Part shown: positions 56,518 to 64,000 of the stretch, piece by piece
Position numbering within the stretch: position 1 is the first letter of the stretch
Layout of the letters: each line of letters begins with the position of its first letter
Assembly: GCA_029964075.1 (NCBI GenBank)
Contig: CM057135.1
Span: 8,892,863-8,956,862, forward strand
DNA from: Patiria pectinifera
Lineage: Eukaryota; Echinodermata; Asteroidea; Valvatida; Asterinidae
Length of the DNA stretch: 64,000 bases
Reading direction: 5' to 3'
The notes under the pieces: model-generated
Database searches by the model: none
Seen by the model: only the letters and a program-made list of their open reading frames with translations
What the model was told of the DNA's origin: nothing
Translations under genes and position numbers: made by a program

Positions 56518-57402
56518 CTAAAGTTAAGGATAAAAATAGGTTCACGTGTTAGTGCACTGAAAAGCAGTTCAATATAAGCTGTCTGACCCTAGTGCCCTAG
56601 TGATCGTGTTTGCAGGCTGTACCCAACGTTTATGTTCATTCGTGCGTAATGGAGCATTATGCTCCATATCCAAAAATGGCTATCATTCGTACTGCTTACA
56701 GATTATTTTTAAGGATTGATGCCAAATCCAAATTTTATGTCGTACATGCAGCATTGGTGTTCAAGCTGTACATTGCACAACATGGTAATATTTTCCATCT
56801 TGGTTCATCACTGTTTCTTTAGAAAATTTACATTATAAGAAATCCAAATTTACCCATGGGGGCACAAGGGTTCAGGAAGATTGCCAAATGACCTTTTACT
56901 TTCAAGTTATATACCAAGTGCATTTCTTTACTATGTTAAATTCAACACATGGACCTGCTGGTTGGGTGTTGGCTGGTTGGGTGTTGAAAAGATGAGATGA
57001 CGTCTCTTCTTCACTCGCACGTCCGTCTGAAGAAAATCTGTGGGAGTTCAAGATAACAATGCTAGATTACACACAAAAAGTGTCATACACATGTATTTGA
57101 CAAGTTTGTCAATGTATTTTAGACAAACAGAGATGAACTTTAACATGAAATGAACTTCAATGATGGTTACATCATCATGATAACCCATCCTTCTCTAAAT
57201 AGATATAATGTTTCAACCTAAGGGTAATTTAAGTCTCATAACGTATAGATGTACATGTACCACCTTAAAAAGTAACCAAGTAATTAACTCAAATGAAAAC
57301 TAGATTTCATTACTTGGCAAGTTGTTAAGTTATGCCCTTTGACACGTTTCATAAACTGAACACCCCCCCTCCCCCCCAAAATTGAAGCTCTTAACACTCA
57401 CT
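56518..57402. other. Intron or deletion between MULE exons
   Basis: No transposase core found here. One short open frame at 56610-56822 on the plus strand has no recognisable motif. Confidence 0.45.
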
Positions 57403-57644
57403 TTGGGGAATGGCGTCATGCTCCAAGACAAAATCTAGGTCTGCTGGATCCTGAGGCCTCTGTCTCTGACGGACTCGATTTGCTGTCCTGGCGAGACTGC
57501 GGGCTTTTGGTAGCGACGGAACGGGAGCATGGGATATGTTGTCGATGAGTATCCCGTCGATGATGTGGCTAGCTGGCTCAAACAGGTTGTTTGAAGCAGC
57601 AGAAGTCTTCACCTTTGATATGACGGTGTCCACTGCAAGCTGTC
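57403..57644 (-). pseudogene. MULE transposase upstream exon
   Basis: Minus frame with acceptor ccccag and donor gtgagt: GQLAVDTVISKVKTSAASNN, LPKARSLARTANRVRQRQRP and QDPADLDFVLEHDAIP. This resembles the region before the catalytic core of animal MULEs (P......R...R.R......P..L....IP). 57645-57850 next to it carries ggggtgtttcataaag and repeated aatcttaga words of a SINE-like repeat. Confidence 0.6.
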
Positions 57645-58601
57645 CTGGGGGGTGTTTCATAAAGAATGTCAAACAATTAATCTTATCTATGAACCTTAAG
57701 TTCCAATCAATCTTAGACCACAATTAATTGTAGATTTCTGTTTCATAAAACCAATCTTAGCATAAGTTCGATCGACCTTAATATAAGATTGATATTAATT
57801 GTATCTTAAGACTTTAATATTATTGACAGAGGCTGAATTGCGACCTTTGACCTAGAGCAACTTTTTGGTTGCCAAAACTTTTTTTTCAAGTCGGCCATCT
57901 TGTTTCTCAGTGTGAGTAGTGTATGTGCTATATCATATGGTTAGTACAAAATAGATTCAATTTTCGATATTTGTATAAAAGATTAGGAGGTTTATATGTT
58001 GTTCTAATATAAAAAAACATATGCAGGGTTGACTAATGTTTCCTTTATGTGAAAGAATGTTTTTTGGGGGCTGATTTACACTGCTGTTATCACAGCGTAA
58101 ATTGGCGAGTGACAGCGGCAGGGGCAGCAGAGCTTAACGTTAGTGCCCCATCAAAATACTCTTGCCAATACGCTGCTTGTAACATTGTTATTGTTATGTG
58201 ACGGTGTAGCTGAAGTTTGAACTATCACTTTGTTTAGTTCGTTTGACTGTTTGATCAATTTCCATGCAGTTTATGTCATGTTATTTTTTTTATTTTATTT
58301 TTTTTTGCTGAAAAAAAATCAGTTTTGAGAAATCACATGATTAACGTTGTCGTTAGGGATAAGGTTACCGCAGCTAGGAAGGCCTAGGTTTTTTTTTATA
58401 TATTTGTATTTTGGGGGGATTTTTCTTTTTTCCGGTTTAATTCATTGCAAGCCTATTAAATTTATTGGCTTGCCTTCTCGTGCTCCTCTTGTTTATATTT
58501 TTTTAATCGAAGTGGCTATCGTTACGGCAGTCGTTGTTTAGCGCCCTCTACGATACTTTTTTGATACGCACGCAGGTATATAATTATTTGTTTCCACGCG
58601 A
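57645..58601. other. Non-coding, SINE-like repeat words
   Basis: 57650-57830 contains tgtttcataaag twice and several inverse aatcttaag/cttaagatt words. The rest shows nothing. Confidence 0.4.
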
Positions 58602-58690
58602 TTCAGCGAGCAGTGCGACAGCTCAGGCGGTAGAGGGTAGGATTTTGCACCGCGAGGTTGCAGGTTCGAATCTCAGTTTTGCACTCGAAT
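58602..58690 (+). repeat. tRNA-derived SINE head or degenerate tRNA
   Basis: A-box-like gacagctcaggcggtagagg and B-box ggttcgaatct at tRNA spacing; agtgc and gcact can pair as an acceptor stem. The anticodon arm does not fold well and no CCA or Sprinzl-standard loop is evident, so a functional tRNA is not called. A T-rich tail follows. Confidence 0.5.
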
Positions 58691-59862
58691 TTTTTTCTTT
58701 TTCTAACCTGAGGCTTTGGAGGATTTTTTTTTAAAAAAGGGAAATAAAGTCCGAATTTCATAACGTTCAAATTCACTTTTTTCCTTCTAATTTTATATTT
58801 TCTTGTCATGTTTTAATAAAAGTTGCAGTCTACGGTAACGATAGAAAATGGGAAATGCGTTACGGCTGCCGTAACAATAGCCACTGCATTTTTTAATTTT
58901 GTTTTAAGTTACAAACAACAGTGTTCTCACCCCCTTTTTTCAAAGGCCAAATGTTAAGGTTTTATTTATTATTAATGTTTTTTCTCTTTTTCTAAAACAA
59001 TGCATGACAATAACCACATGTTGGCCTGTTTATTACTTATCTAATGGATTTCCACTAATGCTGTTGCCATGTTAACATTGCCAATAACTAATTACTTTCA
59101 CTTTTGTATTAAATTTCACTGAATATTTACTTCCAATTGCATGCTGCTGAACTCGTTAGACATACAAATTTAATTGATTGTGTTAATATCTTAGTATTTT
59201 ATATTATATTATAATAAAAGTTAATAAGCCTTGGAATAAGCTTTTAAATTGGAAGCTACATGTACTTCTAAAATCATTTTCCAATTACTGTTGTTTCTCA
59301 GAACCTGAACCAAATCCGCAGAAGCAGCATGGGAAAAACGGTAATGTTGTCCTTCCTTAAAGCTTAACTGAGTCAAATTAATTGTCTGATTAAAATATTT
59401 AAAAAATAATGTGACTGACACATATATTTTATGTCATACTTGTACGACAAAGGCATAGTGGAAAAAGATGTACATGTATGTTCGTGTTCAGTGAGACCAT
59501 TTTAAACTCATAAATTAACCATATTGACAGGAAGTTGACCTCTGTTATAATTATGTTTACAGGCAGTTTTTGTAATAAAAACAACAAAATTGTTAGAGCA
59601 AATCAGAGTTATTCTGACAACACAAACACATTTGAATGCTTTTGAATCTTGAGATCCTTTCAAACTTTGAATTTCAGGCATTGTTTTTTTTTTAAGGTTT
59701 AAATTATGAAATCTGCTGAAAAAAACTTCAAAGTGAAAGCTTACTTCTTTAGAATAAAGTTCAAATAACATTTTAATGACTACAACGTAAATTTGATCAC
59801 ATTGAATAAGATGTAATTTCTTAAATATAATTTCAGTGTTGCTGTAATTGTTTTGTTTTTAG
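58691..59862. other. Non-coding
   Basis: AT-rich; no exon recognised. The missing first exon of the Myb/SANT gene might lie here but no in-frame ATG exon stands out. Confidence 0.4.
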
Positions 59863-62426
59863 GGTAAGGACAAAAAAGAAAAGCCAAAGAGACCTCGACA
59901 AAAAAATTTCAGTGCCATAGAAATTCGGGTCCTCTCGGAGTTTGTGAAAGACAACAATTTCAAGCTTCATGGCAAAGCGGGACACTGTGCCCGAAAGGTA
60001 AATATAAAACATGAGGAGTTAATATGATTTACAAAATTCAGTAGTTTTTCACTTTTATTTAGTTGAACGGTCTCTTTTGGCAAATACGGGAATGCATAGT
60101 ACATGTATGCATCAGAAACAGCCGTTGCTGTCTGTCCCAGCTCCCTACCCACCTCCCCAGAAAAATCCTGAAAATTGGGGTCATTCGGGAGGATGTTGAT
60201 TGTCAGGGGGAGTACAGTAGAACCTCGATAATAAGAGCACTGTTAATACAACATTCTGCTTATTAACAAGGAAAATGTTAGGTCCCAATCCCTTGTTTTT
60301 CGTTGTTTTCATTCCTGATAATACAAGGTTCCTGTTATAACAAGGTAAACTGCAAAGTCCCAACGACCTCTTATTGACGAGGTTCGACTGTATATATTCC
60401 CAAGTACTGTTGCATTAATTTTCAGGGCAGTTTCTAAATATAGTTATTTGTACTTTGATTTGAATAAAAGGTGGAGGCCCGAAAGACTTCCTGTTGGAAG
60501 AAGGCTTCTGCTGCCCTAAGGGCAGCAGGGGGTCCCCAGGTAAGGGACTGGAAGGACATCCGAAAAAAATGGAACGAGCTGAAAGTACAAGCGCAAAAGT
60601 ACAATGCAAAGAGGAGTGCGACAGGTAAGGCCAAAAATAAAAAATAGTCGGTCTATGGTCAGCACGCATTGATTTTGAACACGTGTGTCGACCCATATTT
60701 TTTCAAAATTTCCTGTGTTAGCTTCAACAGCGCCCTCTATTGCCGCACCACCTCGTTGGCACCTCGACATTGTACCTAATGTGATAGATCCAGACGCAGT
60801 TGATGTTAAACAAAATAGTAGACCATGGTTACGAGGTTGTCAGCTGATCAATAACCATGACAGCTAGTCAACTACACAAGCAACACGATGACGTGGTGTG
60901 ACTCGTGAGCAAACAAAATAGAACGAAAAAAAACAAAACGCGTCGCCGCAACAATTCCTGAACTTTGGTCTGACCAGAGACCGACTATTTTTTTTAGGGG
61001 GGGGGGGGGGCTAACTCAAGGGTTTTCTTTGGGGTGGGGGCATGACGGGGTTTTCAACTTAAGCCTTTCATTCATGAGGTCAATCCACTCCTTTTGTGGT
61101 TTGTGCCTATTTATTGTTGACTTTCTTTCATTTGAATGCCAGTTGTTAATTCTTTTTACTTTTAAAGGAATAATAACGTTTGAATATATTATATCATGAT
61201 TTCATCAGAAAAACAATACATTCGTTACGAGCTTGAGTTGCATCAAAATTGTGTAAATTCTATTTTGTATCAATACTGATTTGCCTGATATTTTTGTTCT
61301 ATACATAATCACCTTATAAAACAGGAATATGATTTGTGTCACCAAATTTTTCCGTTATGTTTTAAACCTTCGTTTTCTCTTGCCATGGTAAATACAGAGG
61401 CAAAAGTTAACTCTTTGAATGAATGAGTGAATGATTATAAATTTGTTTCAGGAGGAGGACCAATACCGCCTACAAATGATGGCCTGGAAGGGGTCTTAGA
61501 TGCTTTGTCCCCCCAGTCTAAGTTTGGGATCCTTGGGCAGGGCTCAGAAGCTGATCCCTTACCAGATGAAAACATCCAGGAGGTAGGATTATGTGAAAAA
61601 CTGATAAACTCTTATTTGGAGCAGAAAAAGGGGCTTAGTAATTGACTTTCAGCCAATATGCCAATATTTGTCATATTTACTGAAAGATGCAAAAATTCTA
61701 ATGGAAAGGTAATAGTAGCGGGTTAAATATTAGCGTGTTAAATATAATTGTGAATTTGGAGTTATATATATTTTAATTCGACTGGACCACTTGCTCAATA
61801 TTTTGTATGTGTACTTAACAGATATTAAGAGAAAGGTCAAATTGAAGCTCTTCCCGCTGAACTTTAAATTTTACTTGGTCAACTTTTTGCTTTTTTCCCC
61901 CCTGTCTTTTACGTGCCATGTTCTCTTTGAGAGAATTTCAGATTCATTTACGAATGATCATTTTAAACATCTGAAGATTCAGTCTGACCTTTCGGATCAT
62001 CATAGAATAAAATCATGTGTATTTCCTTATTTTGTGCAGGATTCCCAATCACAAGAGGAGGGGTCGTCGCAAGAGTCCAACAACTCCAGCAACATACAAG
62101 AGCCACAGCACTGCGACAGCGTCACTCAAAGCGACCGCATGGCCAATGATAACAACAGCAACAACATTGTCAGTAGCAGCAACAGTGCCAGAAACACCAA
62201 CTTGAACCCCTGCAGCAATAACAACAGCACCAAAAGCAGTTGCAAACAACAGCAGCAAATGGCTTCCAGGGTCGCAAGAATAAAAGGTTTTGAAGTCGAA
62301 GAGGAGCTCTTGAGAGTTGAGAGAGAAAAGGTGGACATAATGAGGCAAAATCTAGATGTTCAGAGGGCTATCTTGGTGTGTCTGCAATCCTTGTCCACAT
62401 CAGCCTTATTTAATTCCATGCAGTAA
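59863..62426 (+). CDS. Harbinger-type Myb/SANT-like DNA-binding protein (4 exons)
   Basis: Exons 59863-59997, 60471-60624, 61452-61582 and 62040-62426 have consistent phases (0, then 1, then 0) and no stop until 62424. Exon 1: KDKKEKPKRPRQKNFSAIEI and VLSEFVKDN; exon 2: RDWKDIRKKWNELKVQAQ, together a trihelix/Myb-SANT domain (W spacing, KKW..L). Exon 3 is Gly/Pro/acidic (GGGPIPPTNDGLEGVLDAL). Exon 4 is an Asn/Ser/Gln-rich region, then a helix VEEELLRVEREKVDIMRQNL, typical of PIF/Harbinger partner proteins that carry the transposase to DNA. A first exon with ATG was not found. Convergent with the transposase exon at 63486-63801. Intact frames suggest a young or domesticated copy. Confidence 0.8.
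60215..60390. mobile_element. pogo/Tigger-like MITE, copy 2, TA target
   Basis: 176 bp in the first intron of the Myb/SANT gene. Starts CAGTAGAACCTCGATAATAA and ends TTATTGACGAGGTTCGACTG, flanked by TA. Same family as 22649-22835. Confidence 0.85.
60643..60989. mobile_element. MITE with AATAGTCGGTCT termini
   Basis: About 347 bp in the second intron. Starts AATAGTCGGTCTATGGTCAG and ends CTGACCAGAGACCGACTATT, an imperfect 20-bp inverted repeat. Shares its left part with 53650-53780. Confidence 0.8.
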
Positions 62427-62559
62427 CATTCAAATGCTGTTTGAAGGTGGACATAATGAGGCAAAATCTAGATGTTCAGAGGGCTATCTTGGTGTGTCTG
62501 CAATCTTTGTCCACATCAGCCTTATTTAATTCCATGCAGTAACATTCAAATGCTGTTTT
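62331..62559. repeat. 116-bp tandem duplication at the end of the Myb/SANT gene
   Basis: 62331-62446 (gtggacataatgaggcaaaa...) recurs from 62447 with almost no difference, duplicating the last codons and stop. The first copy keeps the reading frame; the second is 3' UTR. Confidence 0.9.
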
Positions 62560-63485
62560 TACTTTAACAAGCTTTTATCTGTTGTAATTACAACCAAAAA
62601 ATGTGCATAAGTTTCCCCTGTTAACATGTACATGTTGGAGGTTGTGTTTACCTGTTTGCAAATGGGAAAATTTAGCAAAACAATCATTACTCTTGCCCAT
62701 TTTGAAAGTTTACACTCAGTGACTCGTTATAATTAATGATATTTTCTTCATATTAAGTGAAGATACACACTTCGATCTCCAGTCAGTTATCATGAACACA
62801 TGGCTTATTTTTTATTAATATTCCAAATTTTCAAGTTATCATCAAATATGATGTAGTTCCTAAAGTTTGGCGACTTTTTCTCAACTTCACAGTTGTTATT
62901 AGTTTTGGTGTATTTCTGTTATGATAAACTCATAAATAAAATTTGAAAAGAAATGTATTTAAAGTATGTATTCATATCACATATATAGAAACTTGGACTT
63001 GGGTGGCTTTAAATGGACCACTGGCTTGGCATGCTCAACACTCAGTCTTTATGTATGACAATGAAACGTTATTATATTTAATATGTCTTCAATCGCTGTT
63101 GCGATCAGCATTTAATTAATTTCATTCATCTTCAAATGCTGTTCGATTGTTTTAACTAAACAAGAATTTATCAGTTGTAAATACAAAAAAAAAAAAAATG
63201 TGCCTAGAGACAAGTATTCCTTGTTTACAAAAATCTACAATTTAAATAATTATCCATAAACACTTCCGACAGTTTAACCATTCCTATTTGAAACTTTAAA
63301 AGAAATGAACTTATTCATACACAGATGTATTCGTCTCACTTGGACTGAGTGGCTGTATGTTGGCCATTGGCTTGGCATACTCAACCCTCAGTCTTTATGG
63401 CTTAATAAATTAATTTATTGCCTGTTGGAAAACAAAATGTCTTGATCAGAAAAGCTTGTTTTCTTATCTGTGTTGGCAGGTCAGT
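62560..63485. other. Spacer between convergent Harbinger genes, diverged direct repeats
   Basis: The phrase cttggact..gtggct...ggcttggcatgctcaa with cagtctttatg near 62995-63055 recurs near 63340-63400. tatctgttgtaattacaa near 62576 recurs near 63170. No coding seen. Confidence 0.5.
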
Positions 63486-63801
63486 CTAATCACAAGGATA
63501 TAAACCGTTAACCAAAAAATTGGTGATTATTCTTGCCCTCGCTGCTGCCCCAGTTACACCTGCAACTACCTCATCCTCTTCCACATCTTCATTGTCGTCT
63601 TCCTCGTCCTCTTGGTCGTTTTCAGGATCCAGATGAGGTTCCTTCAACAACTTGCTGATGTTGAAAAACACGCAGCAGGCGATGATGATGTCACATGCCC
63701 TCTCTGGAACAATCTGCATGCCGTGACCCAGCAGACATCGGAACTGATTCTTGAGCTGTCCATTAACTTGCTCAATCACGACTCTGGTGTGGGCATGAGC
63801 T
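63486..63801 (-). CDS. PIF/Harbinger transposase, last exon
   Basis: After a tatacag acceptor the frame reads AHARTRVVIEQVNGQLKNQF, RCLLGH, ERACDIIIACCVFFNISKLL, then an acidic tail (EDEEDDNEDVEEDE) and NFLVNGLYPCD. RVVIE..NG.LK.RF.CL and the following PE.A..II.AC..L.NI are the C-terminal signature of HARBI1-like DDE transposases; the E is the third catalytic acid. Earlier exons with the two Asp lie beyond the window or past 63801. Paired with the Myb/SANT gene to form the two-gene Harbinger set. Confidence 0.85.
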
Positions 63802-64000
63802 CTGTATAAAATGCAAATGCAGATACAATCAAACCACGATTATTTATGACGTAATTAACCGGTAGCACACAAGATTTGCGGCATGTCATGCCCCTCGAAC
63901 AGGGGCGTCGCTAGACCAAATTCAATTTGGATGGGGGCATATGATATCAATTTGCCAACAGTTTTTGTGAAAAAAATGTGTATTTATTTCAGGAGACGCA
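63802..64000. other. Intron of the Harbinger transposase, partial repeat
   Basis: Ends the window. aggggcgtcgctagaccaaa near 63900 looks like the terminus of a MITE (ggggcgtcgctaga type) whose other end is outside. Confidence 0.4.

Noticed and set aside
58602..58690. Functional tRNA gene
   Set aside because: A and B boxes are present but the anticodon arm does not pair well, so a SINE head or decayed tRNA is more likely.
59863..59997. Myb/SANT exon as the next exon of the SET/recombinase gene
   Set aside because: Joining phase 1 from 46181 would give an immediate TAA; it fits phase 0 and belongs to the Harbinger pair.

Overview
The window reads as genomic DNA of an invertebrate animal: AT-rich, intron-containing, and crowded with metazoan transposons of every major order. 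The tyrosine-recombinase/SET gene family, the 2A-bearing LINE, the Penelope-like element, the pearl/Helentron-like repeat and the very common 'aggcctac' and 'tacatgtac' words fit a marine invertebrate (echinoderm, hemichordate, amphioxus or mollusc). I cannot fix the species from sequence alone. There is no prokaryotic-style gene organisation, CRISPR array or rRNA operon.

Host-like gene. The most interesting content is a set of plus-strand exons spread over about 44 kb. Two exons (2566-2729, 4523-4718) encode a KMT5A-like SET domain. Short acidic Ser/Glu-rich exons (12253-12346, 14236-14279) and a 27-bp-repeat exon (13481-13840) follow. The acidic exon and the repeat exon occur again at 39740-39833 and 40303-41916, the repeat exon now with more than 50 repeats. 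Next comes a long exon (43061-44684) with two zinc-finger-like modules and a Crypton-like tyrosine recombinase domain, then a short hydrophilic exon (46086-46181). Splice phases agree across the chain from 12253 to 46181 in one frame. Several exons carry frame lesions (7-T run at 2699-2705, one-base loss near 41139, stop at 44323 plus a shift near 44395), so this copy is decaying or the assembly has errors.

Transposons. 1-640 is part of an LTR. 6.3-10.4 kb is a minus-strand LINE with a 2A-like peptide, PHD-like finger, endonuclease and RT, carrying a 945-bp exact tandem duplication. 15.7-20.1 kb is a decayed hAT transposon with a MITE in its intron. 22.0-24.6 kb is a Penelope-like element whose GIY-YIG endonuclease is split by a pogo-like MITE. 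25.0-26.1 kb is a Helentron/pearl-like element with 171-bp core repeats. 27.6-37.0 kb is a jockey-like LINE split by a nearly intact Ty3/gypsy element (28642-35323; LTRs 614/615 bp, ATAG target duplication, tRNA-Leu primer site), abutted by an inverted LINE 3' end. From 46.7 kb on there are foldback elements, a hAT MITE with perfect 8-bp duplication, an exon fragment broken by a local inversion, a GC-rich island, a MULE remnant, a tRNA-like SINE head, and a PIF/Harbinger two-gene pair (Myb/SANT exons on plus, transposase exon on minus) that runs to the window end.

How it fits together: the SET/recombinase gene appears to have grown introns full of nested transposons and undergone a partial internal duplication of its acidic and repeat exons. 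Everything else is autonomous or non-autonomous mobile DNA in layers whose relative ages can be read from nesting.
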